Source: Candidatus Hydrogenedentota bacterium (GTDB lineage Bacteria; Hydrogenedentota; Hydrogenedentia; Hydrogenedentales; SLHB01). From it: a stretch of DNA of 47,013 bases. The stretch covers positions 1 to 47,013 of the forward strand of contig DAOLNV010000017.1 of assembly GCA_035416745.1 (NCBI GenBank), read 5' to 3'. Position numbers and translations under genes: made by a program. This document shows, piece after piece, positions 8,529 through 17,381 of the stretch (within the stretch, counting starts at the first letter, position 1; every line of letters starts with the position of its first letter). Below the pieces are notes generated by a model that saw only the letters and a list, made by a program, of their open reading frames with translations, had not been told where the DNA came from and ran no database searches.

Positions 8529-8618
8529 ATGGCTGGTGGACGTAAGGTTCGTCGCGCGAAGATCGCCAAACACAAACGCAAGAAGAAGCGTCGCGCGAAC
8601 CGCCACAAGAACAAGTAG
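8529..8618 (+). CDS. 29-aa basic protein, AURKAIP1/COX24-like
   Basis: Very small gene with a strong ribosome-binding site (AAAGGAGG) seven bases before the ATG. The 29-residue product has 16 Lys/Arg and two His, with the run KHKRKKKRR followed by ANRHKNK. This composition and pattern resemble the AURKAIP1/COX24 (mS38/bS22-like) family of tiny ribosome-associated proteins, which are often overlooked. It sits 37 bases after ndk. A shine-dalgarno this good in front of so short and basic a frame argues against chance, but I cannot exclude a different small ribosomal protein family such as THX. Confidence 0.75.
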   Translation: MAGGRKVRRAKIAKHKRKKKRRANRHKNK

Positions 8619-8660
8619 CAAGCGGATGGCGCGTCTCGGTTCGGGTGTTTTGCAAACGTA

Positions 8661-8687
8661 CCACGGCCCCGGTTTTCGGGGCCGTGG
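8661..8687 (+). terminator. Perfect 11-bp hairpin after the 29-aa gene
   Basis: CCACGGCCCCG and CGGGGCCGTGG pair perfectly around a GTTTT loop. There is no T-run after it, so it could be a weak terminator, an RNA-stabilising hairpin or a processing site between the small gene and the DUF1844 gene. Confidence 0.6.
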
Positions 8688-8744
8688 GCGTGCGTGTGAC
8701 AATGCGGCACGGACCTGCACGGGATGTGCTGGAGGTGGTCGATA

Positions 8745-9215
8745 ATGGCGGATGAAGAGAAGAAGATTCTCATCGATGAAGACTGGAAAGCCCAGGTAGC
8801 CCGCGAGAGAGAACAGGCCCGTGCCAAGTCCGGGGAGAAAGCCCAGGAAGCCCCTCAGCCGGCCGCAGACACAAAACCTGATGCTGAAATGCCTGAGGAA
8901 GAGCCCGTCGAGGCCAGTTTCACGGCACTGGTCAACAGCCTGGCAGCGCAGGGGCTGTACGCGCTCGGCGTCATCGCTCCCCAGGACGCCAAAGAGGTGT
9001 ATGTGGATATCGCGTCCGCGCGCTTCATCATCGACACGCTCATGATGCTGCGAGAGAAAACCAAGGGCAATCTGACGTCCGAGGAGTCCGGTCAGCTTAC
9101 GGGCACCCTGGCGGATCTCCAGCGTTTCTATGTGGCGCGTGCCCAACAGGTGCATGAGCAGACCTTGAAACAAGCGGGGGTCGATCTGAAAAACCTGCGC
9201 AATCCCAAGGCGTAA
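8745..9215 (+). CDS. DUF1844 domain protein
   Basis: Predicted 156 aa. The ATG at 8745 follows GGAGGTGG; an upstream in-frame ATG has no such signal. Residues 1-60 are charged and low complexity (many Glu, Ala, Pro). Residues about 62-150 carry the DUF1844 pattern: SFTALVNSLAAQGLYALGV, then ARFIIDTLMMLREKTKGNLT and LTGTLADLQRFYV. The family has no established function. It is a small soluble protein widespread in several phyla. Here it lies between ndk and purA in one likely transcript. Confidence 0.88.
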   Translation: MADEEKKILIDEDWKAQVAREREQARAKSGEKAQEAPQPAADTKPDAEMPEEEPVEASFTALVNSLAAQGLYALGVIAPQDAKEVYVDIASARFIIDTLMMLREKTKGNLTSEESGQLTGTLADLQRFYVARAQQVHEQTLKQAGVDLKNLRNPKA

Positions 9216-9253
9216 GCGGCTCGGGCGCCATTAGAGAGAGAAGGAGGCGAGCC

Positions 9254-10588
9254 ATGCCTGCCTATGTCGTCGTTGGTATGCAGTGGGGCGACGAGGGAAA
9301 AGGAAAGATCGTCGACTACCTCACGAAGTATGCCGAGATGGTGGTCCGTCATCAGGGCGGAAACAACGCCGGCCACACGGTGGTGGTGGACGGGAAGCAG
9401 ACCATCCTTCATCTTATCCCCAGCGGCATTCTCCACAAGGGCATAACGTGCATCGTCGGCAACGGCACAGTACTGGACCCGGCGGTCGTCATCCAGGAAC
9501 TGAACAGCCTGGAAGCCGCGGGCTACGAGACCCACGGGCGCTTGTTCTTCTCGGATTGCGCCCACGTGATCATGCCGTATCACAAGCTGCTCGACAAGGC
9601 CCAGGAGCGTTTCCGGGGCAAAAACCGCATCGGCACCACGGGCCGGGGCATCGGCCCCTGTTACGCCGACAAGGCCGACCGCATCGGGATCCGAATGGGC
9701 GACCTGGTGAACGAGCCCATCTTCAAAGAGAAGCTCGCGGCCGTCCTCGATTACAAGAACGGCGTACTGGAAAAGGTGTTGAACGAGGCGCCGCTGCGCT
9801 TTGAGGACGTCTTCGAGGAGTACCGGGTCTACGCGGAGCGGTTGCGCCCCTTTGTTACGGATGCGGTAAAGCTGGTGCACGACGCGGTCGCGGCCGACAA
9901 GCGGATCGTCTTCGAGGGCGCCCAGGGCGCCATGCTGGACCTCGATCACGGAACCTACCCCTACGTCACGAGCTCGACCACGGTGTCGGGCGGGGTATGC
10001 GCGGGCGCCGGGGTAGGCCCCACCAACATCCACGGCGTAATTGGGATCGTGAAAGCCTATACGACCCGTGTGGGCGAAGGCCCCTTCCCCACGGAGTTGA
10101 CCGATGCCCTGGGCGAGCAACTGCGCACGCAGGGGAACGAGTATGGCGCCACCACGGGGCGGCCCCGCCGCTGCGGCTGGTTCGATGCGGTGCAATTGCG
10201 CCGCGCTTCGAAACTCAACGGCATGACCGCAATCGTGTTGACGAAGCCGGACGTGCTCAGCAACCTGGACCCGATCAAGATCTGCACGGCGTATCGGGTG
10301 AATGGCAAGGTCACCAAGGATTTCCCGACGGGCATCGATGTCCTCGAGAACATCGAGCCCCTGTACGAGGAGATACCGGGCTGGAACCAGGATATCTCGT
10401 CTTGCCGCACCTGGGAAGAGCTGCCCGAGAAAGCCCAGCGCTATTTCCTGCGGATCGAGGAATTGCTTGGCGTGCCCGTATGCACCGTCAGCGTCGGACC
10501 CGGCCGTGAACAGACCATCGAACGCATCGATCCATTTGCCATCGATGCCTGCGGCGCCGGGCACGGATTGACGGGAAATCCCGCATGA
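9254..10588 (+). CDS. purA: Adenylosuccinate synthetase
   Basis: Predicted 444-aa cytoplasmic enzyme that joins IMP and aspartate with GTP hydrolysis, the first dedicated step to AMP. GDEGKGK (Asp13) and NNAGHTV (His41) give the two catalytic residues in canonical positions. TTGRGIGP, the FEGAQGAMLDLDHGTYPYVT block, GVGPTN and GRPRRCGWFD are all present. Length is slightly above the bacterial average. The ATG at 9254 follows AAGGAGG. It is downstream of ndk and the DUF1844 gene. Confidence 0.98.
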   Translation: MPAYVVVGMQWGDEGKGKIVDYLTKYAEMVVRHQGGNNAGHTVVVDGKQTILHLIPSGILHKGITCIVGNGTVLDPAVVIQELNSLEAAGYETHGRLFFSDCAHVIMPYHKLLDKAQERFRGKNRIGTTGRGIGPCYADKADRIGIRMGDLVNEPIFKEKLAAVLDYKNGVLEKVLNEAPLRFEDVFEEYRVYAERLRPFVTDAVKLVHDAVAADKRIVFEGAQGAMLDLDHGTYPYVTSSTTVSGGVCAGAGVGPTNIHGVIGIVKAYTTRVGEGPFPTELTDALGEQLRTQGNEYGATTGRPRRCGWFDAVQLRRASKLNGMTAIVLTKPDVLSNLDPIKICTAYRVNGKVTKDFPTGIDVLENIEPLYEEIPGWNQDISSCRTWEELPEKAQRYFLRIEELLGVPVCTVSVGPGREQTIERIDPFAIDACGAGHGLTGNPA

Positions 10589-10619
10589 GGTTTACCGCGC
10601 GTCATCGCACGTTCTCGCC

Positions 10620-11912
10620 ATGACGACAAGACGCCCATATGCCTTTGGCCGCGGCGCCCGGCTTTGCTGCCGGGCGCTTATGGTTTTCGTGGCGGCAGCG
10701 GCCTGTGGTTGCCTCGCCGGTCCCGAGCCGATTCCCCCGAAGGAAGCGCTCAACCGCGCCCACCAGCGCATTACGCGCCTGCTCGACGAGGAGCGGACCC
10801 AGTATCCGGCCGCCATGGCCATCGAGTCCCCCGAGATACCCGCGGACCCGGCCCGTATTGTGGTCTGGTATCCGTCACACCCGATCATCGCGGCAGGGCT
10901 TAGACGGCCCGGCGGACCGGCCGCTTTCGAACAGGCCCATCCCGGGCTGAAACTTGATGGTCAGTTCATCGGCGAATGGCATGTGGCGGTTCAGAAGCTT
11001 ACGGTAGCTCTGGCCGCCGGTGACGTGCCGGATATCGCGGTGGTCGAGCGTTCGTGGGCGGCCCGCCTGGCTCAGGCCGGCCGGCTCATGCCCCTGGACG
11101 GGTTTCTTCCCCTGGAGGTACTCGACGATATCCATCCGGCGGCGCGCGACGCCTACGCGATGCAGGGAAGGGTGTGGGCGTTGCCCGCGGACGGTTTCTG
11201 CAGCGTGTTGTTCTTCAATCGGGACCTGGTGGCGAACGCGCCAGAAACGTGGGACGAGCTGCGCAACGCCGCGCCCGGGGCCAAGGCCGTCCGCGCCATC
11301 GGTTACGTCCCCTTTGTCGAATCGTTGTGGTCAGCCGGGGGCCGGGTGTGCGAACTCAATCAGAGCGGCCTGACCGCGCCAGCCGCGATGCGCACGCTCG
11401 AGTTCCTGCTGGAGTTGCGCGACTCGGGACGAACCGAGGCGCGGATGTTGCAGGATCCCGCGTGGGGATTCTCAGCATTTCTCAACGGCGACGTCGCCAT
11501 GACGGTGGGGTCATCGGAATGGCTGCCACAGACGTTTGATGTGAAGTTTCCGGTGGGCATGGCACCAGTGCCGGGAGAGAGCGGCCCGGTATCACGCCTG
11601 GGAGACATGGCATTGGTCGTTTTCGCAAAATATGCCCCCGCGAAACGCAACGGTATTGTGGCCGTGTTGGATTTCCTGACCGGACCGACCGTGCAAGGCA
11701 CGGAGGCGGCGTTTCGCGGCTCGATGCCCGTGCGGCAATCGGTGGCGGACACGGCCGAGATTCCCGCGGGGCTGCGCGAAGCATACGCCGCAGCTCAAGC
11801 GCCGCCTTTCACGGGCGTCTGGAGCGCCGCCGAATTCGAATTGTGGAGTGCCCTCGAGCTGACGTATCGCTGGGCGGACCAAACGGAAGACTCCCGGAAC
11901 AAAGCTCAATAG
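10620..11912 (+). CDS. Extracellular solute-binding lipoprotein (family 1)
   Basis: Predicted 430 aa with a signal peptide and lipobox-like cysteines near residues 29-31 (AAAACGC), so probably a lipid-anchored periplasmic or surface protein. The mature part has the layout of family 1 sugar-type binding proteins: QKLTVALAAGDVPDIAVVE, then a domain crossover with VWALPADGFCSVLFFNRDLV, and a late FLNGDVAMTVGSSEWLP block. No permease or ATPase gene lies in the window, so its transporter must be elsewhere if it has one. It starts 31 bases after purA with no clear ribosome-binding site and may share its transcript. The ligand is unknown. Confidence 0.8.
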   Translation: MTTRRPYAFGRGARLCCRALMVFVAAAACGCLAGPEPIPPKEALNRAHQRITRLLDEERTQYPAAMAIESPEIPADPARIVVWYPSHPIIAAGLRRPGGPAAFEQAHPGLKLDGQFIGEWHVAVQKLTVALAAGDVPDIAVVERSWAARLAQAGRLMPLDGFLPLEVLDDIHPAARDAYAMQGRVWALPADGFCSVLFFNRDLVANAPETWDELRNAAPGAKAVRAIGYVPFVESLWSAGGRVCELNQSGLTAPAAMRTLEFLLELRDSGRTEARMLQDPAWGFSAFLNGDVAMTVGSSEWLPQTFDVKFPVGMAPVPGESGPVSRLGDMALVVFAKYAPAKRNGIVAVLDFLTGPTVQGTEAAFRGSMPVRQSVADTAEIPAGLREAYAAAQAPPFTGVWSAAEFELWSALELTYRWADQTEDSRNKAQ

Positions 11913-12157
11913 GCGCCACGCGGACCGTGCCACGGCGAAATAGAGGGCTGAAACTAAGTCTCCTCCGCCCCTCCGGGGCAGGATGATGGAGTTGGCTTAT
12001 CCCGGGGCTGCGGCCTGCCGCCTCTTGCGGGGCTCCGGACTTGATCTCCGCGGTCACCGCAGCGCGGGCGTCTCGCCTGCAGTTTCCGGGTAGAATGAGC
12101 ATTTTGCTCATGATTGGCATCCGGGGTTATGTCTGTTGGAGACCTGCGGTCGTAAGA

Positions 12158-12183
12158 GTGGCATGGTCGGGAGACCATGCCAC
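12158..12183. repeat. Perfect 11-bp stem, GGGA loop
   Basis: GTGGCATGGTC and GACCATGCCAC pair perfectly around GGGA. No T-run follows on either strand, so a mobile or structural intergenic palindrome is more likely than a simple terminator. Confidence 0.7.
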
Positions 12184-12294
12184 AGCGCGGGGGTGAGGAA
12201 TGGATGGGTGTCAAGGGTGTGAACGGGTGAAAGGTGTGAAGGGTTTGGAGGACGCGCCACAGCGGGGACGTGCATGTTGTCTTCGCAGCGGAGG

Positions 12295-12312
12295 GCCGGT
12301 TGGAAAACCGGC
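12295..12312. repeat. 7-bp stem, GGAA loop
   Basis: GCCGGTT and AACCGGC pair perfectly around GGAA. It has the same layout as the hairpin at 12158: a short stem and a four-base loop starting with GG. Confidence 0.55.
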
Positions 12313-12530
12313 ACTCGGCTGAGCGAAAAACAGTGATAGGTGATACGTGGGGCCGGGGGATACTTGCCGGAGCCGCTCATCCAAACCCGAAACCCGCTGC
12401 ACGGAAACAGGTGTTGTGCTTCTCGTTTCGGTGCCCGCTATTTCGTCTTCATCTCGTGCATTTCGTCGCTTTGCCGCTATAGGTTCTTTTGCACTGCAAC
12501 CACGTATCATCACGCCGAAACAGAAGCTCT

Positions 12531-12570
12531 GGCTCAAAACGAAACCGGCGGCGAAGGCATCTTCGCCGCC
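12531..12570 (-). terminator. Terminator of the minus-strand GH-like lipoprotein gene
   Basis: Read on the minus strand, GGCGGCGAAG and CTTCGCCGCC pair perfectly around ATGC, followed by a T-rich tail (GGTTTCGTTTTG). It starts 31 bases after the stop codon of the gene at 12601. Confidence 0.75.
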
Positions 12571-12600
12571 AGCACGTAAACGTTCTCTCGAACGTCAGGA

Positions 12601-15102
12601 TCATTCGGGGATCAGCCACGCCTCCGCGACCTGGCATCCGCGTCCTTCAACACGCTGCCATTCGAGGTCGAGAACGCCGTCCGCCGTCAATTCCTTCGGC
12701 AACACGAAGTCAACGGGCCATATGGGATTGGGCTGCGCCATGGGTCCGTGTACCTCGTGGCCCCCGTCAGCCACGAGCCGCATCGTTGGCCTGAACCGCC
12801 CCGCATAAGTAACGCGCAGGGTGTAGGCCTTGGCGGGGTCCAGCCCTTCGTAGTGCATCTTGAGGGGGGTAACGAACAGCGTCTGGGCTTGGTCGAGCCA
12901 GGACAGCCGGTCGTCGGTGTACTCGCGCGTCCTGTTGTCCTGGCCGCGGGCATGTTCGCACTGCGGCCCGTTGACGAAACCGGGGTCTTCCTCCCATGTG
13001 GTCTGCTTGACGAGGTGAGGCTGTTTCCAGGCGCATCCGAGGTCGTCGTACAACGCGCCGGGTTTCGGATTCTCCCACGTGAGGAGCCGGTCGATGACGG
13101 CATTCCGCTCATCATCGCTGGCCAGGGCCGGAAGCGTTGCGATCTCCTTCATGAGCCACAGCCTGTTGCTGAGCGGAAGGTCGATGCCGTCGAGAATGGC
13201 CCCGCGCTCGGGGTTAAGCGCAAAATAGGGCGGCAGAACCGAGAGCTGCATCCCGATGCTCTCATGCATCGCCATCGAGACCTCCTCAATGCGCTTCCGA
13301 AGCTCCGGACGCACCTGCGGCGGCGGGGTCTGACTGAGTTTCGTGTGCAGCGCGGCCGCCGCTTCGCCAACTCCGGTTCCCCGAATGCCTTCCAGGGCAG
13401 TGTAGATTTCCTGTTCCTGTGCGGTCTCGGCGGCCAACCGCGCGCGGATATACCCGTCGCAAAGCGCACGCAGCAGGTAGAGCTGGAACCGCCAGTTGCC
13501 CGACAAATCGGCCCCGCCCCGTTGCTCGAGGGCCTGCCAATGCGCCAGCGTCGCGTCGATGCCAGCATTGTCCAGAACCGGGCCAACCCAGTTGGCTTCC
13601 AGCATGTAGAGCCCTTCTGCGACGTCATCCGCGTACGCCTCCCCGAAGAACGCCCGCGCGTACTCGCGCACAATGCCTTTTACGTCCGCTTCCGGATTCC
13701 AGGCCAGGGACGTCCAGATCATCTTGTTCAAGTCGTCGTGGCATCCATCCGAATAAGACACAAAACCCTGTGCCAGCGGCGCGAAAAGGTTATGAATATG
13801 GGCGGTGCCGATGGGCCTGGGATTTGAGCATTCCCGGCCGATCAACTGGGCAAACGCGCGGTCCCAATCCGGCACCGGGTACTGGCACCGCACATTGTGC
13901 GTGATATCGGGGTAGCGGCGAATCGCATAACGGGACGGCGTGCGCTCGCGCTCTTCCTTCAAGGAGATCTGGGTCCACGGCCCGAAGATCACGCCTGTCA
14001 GCCACTCCGGCTGGTTGTCTTGAAGGTATTTGAAGAATACTTCGTTCTGCTCAACGGTAAAACCTTGGTTCGATACCCACAGGCCCGCTTTGGGGAAGTG
14101 TTTGTGCAGCACCCCGGTCATCTCGGCGAGCCAGGGCATGAGGTCCTGGGGTTCCGTGTCTCCCGGATCGCCCCCAGGCACCATGACGTGATCGATTCTG
14201 GGATACGCCGCAAACAAGGCGTCGCGCGCCTCCAATGCCTGCTTGTATTCGTCCGGGTTCTTGACGTTCTCGCCGAGCGCCAGGAAGAGCCACACGTCGA
14301 TCCCGTAGGAATCCAGCATCGCCGACACTTTCCGGTTCATCTGCTCCTGCGGCAGCGGCATGATCTGGTTGCTCTCTTTGTCCTCGTCCAGGCTCGGGAT
14401 TACTTCAATCGCGTTCGCGCCGAAAATGATGCAGTCGCGCACATACTGCTCGTACACTTCCACGGTCCACGCATCGTAGCTGTTGGCCGTGTCGCGGTAC
14501 CCAATCTGATGGCCCCGCATGGAATACACCGGCGCCGAAGACACCGACAGGCTCTCGGGCAGCGTGATGCTGCCCTTCCCTAGTTCCGCCGTACGAATGA
14601 GGTGTCCCACAGCATACAGCGCGCCCCGCTCGTCATGGCCGACAAGATACAGCGTGGCGCCGTCGCAATGAACCGCATACCCCTCAGCCTTGTCCGGCAC
14701 CTGCACCCCCCCCGGCAACGCAAACGATGCGGGCAACGTAGCGGCCGTTCCAAGCACAATCGCCGGCGAGGCGCCGGGTGCTCCAGCCAGAGCAATCTGC
14801 ACGCCGCTGCGCTTCTCGAGCTCCTGTTGGAGCATTTCCCCCGCCTTCGCAAGCAGCGCGTTCCCTTCCGGAACGTACAGTTGCGCCTTCGACCAATCCA
14901 CCTCGCCCGGCGCTGCGGCGGCCGCAGCAGCGGGAGGAGCCGCCGGGACTTCAGCCGGCGCGGCTGCCCGCGGCTCAGCCGGCTTTTGGACCGGAGCGGC
15001 AGGACCGGTCTCGCTCTTTTCCTGAACACACGAAGTCACACAACAAACGAGCAAAAGCACCAGGGCTTTCGCAATCATATCCGTGGCAATACCCAGACGC
15101 AT
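12601..15102 (-). CDS. Lipoprotein with GH67N/GH20b-like N-terminus
   Basis: Predicted 833 aa. The start at 15102 follows GGGGAGA and gives a signal peptide with lipobox VTSC, then an Ala/Pro-rich linker (residues about 25-60). Residues about 60-180 look like the alpha-beta domain that precedes the catalytic barrel in alpha-glucuronidases and hexosaminidases (QLYVPEGNALLAKAGEMLQQ, IVLGTA, GYAVHCDGATLYLVGHDERG). The following part (about 190-560) is a probable TIM-barrel with MRGHQIGYRD, GANAIEVIPS, VMVPGGDPGD and LWVSNQGF. The C-terminus carries a beta-rich segment with YEGLDPAKAYTLRVTYAG. It is likely an exported glycoside hydrolase of uncertain family. I cannot name the catalytic acids. Confidence 0.75.
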   Translation of the reverse strand: MRLGIATDMIAKALVLLLVCCVTSCVQEKSETGPAAPVQKPAEPRAAAPAEVPAAPPAAAAAAAPGEVDWSKAQLYVPEGNALLAKAGEMLQQELEKRSGVQIALAGAPGASPAIVLGTAATLPASFALPGGVQVPDKAEGYAVHCDGATLYLVGHDERGALYAVGHLIRTAELGKGSITLPESLSVSSAPVYSMRGHQIGYRDTANSYDAWTVEVYEQYVRDCIIFGANAIEVIPSLDEDKESNQIMPLPQEQMNRKVSAMLDSYGIDVWLFLALGENVKNPDEYKQALEARDALFAAYPRIDHVMVPGGDPGDTEPQDLMPWLAEMTGVLHKHFPKAGLWVSNQGFTVEQNEVFFKYLQDNQPEWLTGVIFGPWTQISLKEERERTPSRYAIRRYPDITHNVRCQYPVPDWDRAFAQLIGRECSNPRPIGTAHIHNLFAPLAQGFVSYSDGCHDDLNKMIWTSLAWNPEADVKGIVREYARAFFGEAYADDVAEGLYMLEANWVGPVLDNAGIDATLAHWQALEQRGGADLSGNWRFQLYLLRALCDGYIRARLAAETAQEQEIYTALEGIRGTGVGEAAAALHTKLSQTPPPQVRPELRKRIEEVSMAMHESIGMQLSVLPPYFALNPERGAILDGIDLPLSNRLWLMKEIATLPALASDDERNAVIDRLLTWENPKPGALYDDLGCAWKQPHLVKQTTWEEDPGFVNGPQCEHARGQDNRTREYTDDRLSWLDQAQTLFVTPLKMHYEGLDPAKAYTLRVTYAGRFRPTMRLVADGGHEVHGPMAQPNPIWPVDFVLPKELTADGVLDLEWQRVEGRGCQVAEAWLIPE

Positions 15103-15209
15103 CGTTTCTCCCCTGTCTGTTTTTTGTTCCCTGCACGCACCTTCGGCCTCACGGCACAATGCCCCCGCGAGGCCGGCACTTCGGAACACCCGTAGTACAC
15201 CCATAATAC

Positions 15210-15322
15210 CAATTTTGGGGACACAATACTCAATTATGATTGCTACACCCGCGAAAGAATCGTCTCTCGTCTGCGTTCCATATCTTTGATATGAAGAATT
15301 GAGTATTGTGTCCCCAAAATTG
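15210..15322. repeat. REPIN-like element with perfect 26-bp inverted arms
   Basis: Bases 15210-15235 and 15297-15322 are exact reverse complements, separated by 61 bases. Each arm contains GGGGACACAATACTCAATT or its complement. The layout (two facing arms, short middle) matches REPIN/REP-type palindromes moved by IS200-like tyrosine transposases. No transposase gene is in the window. A diverged single arm occurs near 17350. Confidence 0.85.
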
Positions 15323-15326
15323 AATT

Positions 15327-15364
15327 GAGGGGTGCCGGGGGCATTGCTGCGCCCCGCACCCCTC
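15327..15364 (-). terminator. Hairpin downstream of pseudopilin 1
   Basis: GAGGGGTG pairs with CACCCCTC and the stem continues with one bulge into a G/C-rich upper part. It lies about 70 bases after the stop of the pseudopilin gene on the minus strand and has a counterpart at 17382-17412. Confidence 0.55.
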
Positions 15365-15436
15365 ATTTACTGCTTACACTATGTCCGCATGGCCCCGCTT
15401 ACGCGGCGGCCAGGTGACGTGCGCCATTGTACAAGG

Positions 15437-16513
15437 TCACGGAAAGTCCATGCCGGAAGTGATGCCGATCGGGTACTTAAATGCGAATTCGTTTACCGGC
15501 CATGCATCGTGCCCGTGGTAGCGAGCCCATTCCACGTGGCCGTCCATGAACAGGATGTTCATGCCGCCCGGAATGTGGTTGAACCGGTTGGCATCAACGC
15601 CGCCGCCGCCCGCAGAATACGCACGGCTCTCGTCGTACATGACAACGAGTTCAGACTGCGCGGTTGCCGAGCCCGCGGGATTGTTGATGTCGGTGATGCA
15701 GAACCGCTCGATGCCTTCACGCAACCGGCGAATGGTGATCTCTTTGCCCGACGGCAGCGGGGGAGGGGTGAAGTCGTTGTCTCTGTTCGCCCACTGAATG
15801 CTGCTGTCTGTCGTGTTGTACGAGCCGCTGCCCATGATGTAGCAGCCGACCGCGAAATAGTCATCAACCGTGTTGGTCATCCACTCTTGCGCGATCATGC
15901 GGCCGAAGTACCGGTAGCTGCGGACATCGGTGAACCGGCTGGTGTAAAGGTCGGTGTGCCAGTACGGCGCGCACGCATTCGGATTCAAACCGCAATCGTA
16001 GAAACGCGCCCTGGCGGTCCCGGAACCAACCAGCGGCTCAACAACCCGGGGGGCAGCTTCCTTGCCAAAGCAGGGGTTGTCCTTCTCCTTGTTGGTGGTG
16101 GCATAGGTGACGAAGTTCTGGTCGCAGCCGCCCAGGGTGTTTCTGGCCAGACTGAAATCGGTGGCTTTGTAGTCGTCATACCGGCCGGCCGACGGGCATG
16201 CCATGATCATGACGTCCGTGCAGTATTCCGGATAGACCTGCCATGCGCCCATTGCAGCGGCCATCTTCTTGCCCGCGACATTGGTGTCGGTGTTGGTGTG
16301 GTCAATGCTGCAATAGGGCCACACTTCGCCTTTTGACTCGTTGGCGAACATCTTGCAGACGATGCCCCATTGCTTGAGGTTATTCTGGCAGCTCGAACGC
16401 CGCGCGGCTTCGCGGGCCCGCGCCAGTGCCGGCAGAAGAATCGCGGCCAGAATACCGATGATCGCGATAACGACCAACAATTCAATCAGCGTAAAACCTT
16501 TCTTAGATACCAT
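15437..16513 (-). CDS. DUF1559 type II/IV-like pseudopilin, copy 1
   Basis: Predicted 358 aa. A short basic leader ends in KKGFTLIELL, the prepilin peptidase site, and the first hydrophobic helix follows (residues about 8-30). DUF1559 features come next: ARAREAARRSSCQNNLKQWG, and near the end HIPGGMNILFMDGHVEW, a variant of the family H-X9-DG motif with ten spacer residues. The start at 16513 has GGGAG eight bases upstream. Such proteins are expanded in planctomycetes and relatives, are probably assembled by a type II secretion or type IV pilus-like machine at the cell envelope, and have unknown exact roles. The gene is a close paralogue of the one at 17489-18580; 58 of the first 60 residues are the same. 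Confidence 0.93.
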   Translation of the reverse strand: MVSKKGFTLIELLVVIAIIGILAAILLPALARAREAARRSSCQNNLKQWGIVCKMFANESKGEVWPYCSIDHTNTDTNVAGKKMAAAMGAWQVYPEYCTDVMIMACPSAGRYDDYKATDFSLARNTLGGCDQNFVTYATTNKEKDNPCFGKEAAPRVVEPLVGSGTARARFYDCGLNPNACAPYWHTDLYTSRFTDVRSYRYFGRMIAQEWMTNTVDDYFAVGCYIMGSGSYNTTDSSIQWANRDNDFTPPPLPSGKEITIRRLREGIERFCITDINNPAGSATAQSELVVMYDESRAYSAGGGGVDANRFNHIPGGMNILFMDGHVEWARYHGHDAWPVNEFAFKYPIGITSGMDFP

Positions 16514-16584
16514 GATATCGACTCCCTATGGTTTATCAAGAGTACTTCACTCAATTGGTCTCAAAACTTCATCTCGGCTCAGCG

Positions 16585-16600
16585 CGTCGAAACCTCGACG
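16585..16600 (-). promoter_or_regulatory. Leader hairpin of pseudopilin 1
   Basis: On the minus strand CGTCG-AGGTTT-CGACG forms a 5-bp stem whose near edge is 72 bases upstream of the start codon. An equivalent stem lies the same distance upstream of copy 2, with one compensated base pair. It may be an RNA leader structure or an operator. Confidence 0.45.
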
Positions 16601-17349
16601 AATATGCCGCGTGGGTACCACAGAATTTCCGCTATTCCCTCCTTTCCTGACTGTTACAGGGGACACCCAGCACCGGAAATGACACTCATCACCTGTACCT
16701 ATCCCCCTACCGTGTGTGAAACCTGAGGACAGACCTTGAGGCTCCGGCATGTTCCTGAGACTCACCAGCACCCCACGACTCCTGGGTGCTCGTGTCAGCC
16801 GCCCTGCGCCGGATTCGGGCCCCCAGACCCTTACCCAAACCCCAACAGGACGTAAGGAGCCACAACGTCCTACTCCAGACGGCGGGCTTTCTAGGAGAGC
16901 AACAACCAAATCAAAAGAATAATCGCTTAACTATCAACTGCCCGTCATCTCTTGGCAGGATTGTGCCAGCACTGCCATTTGAATGTCAAGAGCTATCTGT
17001 GGTAGCTGTTGTAGGGCATCTGCAAGAACGACGTAAGCTACTAGACTTTAAAGACTTAAGTAAAGACCACAGGAAGGCTTGAGGTGGGAAAAGCAGCCGT
17101 TCCACGGTCACCGGCTTCCGCTCCGACGAGTAATTCCGGGGCAAAAACGAATAAAATATCCCCTGCGCGCGCGGCAGTTGCGAATGCGGGCACCGCTCCC
17201 CCTCTGGATGATAATCGACAACTAACGGCAAGCCTTGAGGGGATAAGCACAAATCTCACTGATAACCCCTGAATACTCCATCGTTGATCCGGCCGAAAGG
17301 AATTCGCGCTCGAAGCAATGCGTTGGCGGGCGAAGTGACCAATAAACCG

Positions 17350-17370
17350 AGTGTTGTGTCCCCAGAGTCA
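17350..17370. repeat. Remnant REP-like arm
   Basis: GAGTGTTGTGTCCCCAGAG matches the right arm of the REPIN at 15297-15322 with a few changes and occupies the same place just before the downstream hairpin of pseudopilin 2. No partner arm is visible, so this copy looks decayed or half-lost. Confidence 0.55.
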
Positions 17371-17381
17371 GAACAGAGTAA

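Larger units (their letters stand above)
11913..12600. other. 688-bp hairpin-rich intergenic region
   Basis: No open frame here has a start signal or a recognisable protein. The gap lies between convergent genes and contains three perfect hairpins (12158-12183, 12295-12312, 12547-12570). A stretch around 11955-12045 is rich in GC-paired segments and looks like a decayed interspersed element. Confidence 0.55.

Noticed and set aside
11955..12045. Possible structured RNA in the GC-rich stretch after the solute-binding gene
   Set aside because: Pairings are many but inconsistent, with no known riboswitch or tRNA pattern; more like a decayed interspersed element.
16786..17082. 98-codon frame between the pseudopilin genes
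   Set aside because: No ribosome-binding site, no recognisable domain, and it lies in a region made of leader and repeat remnants. A decayed gene cannot be excluded.
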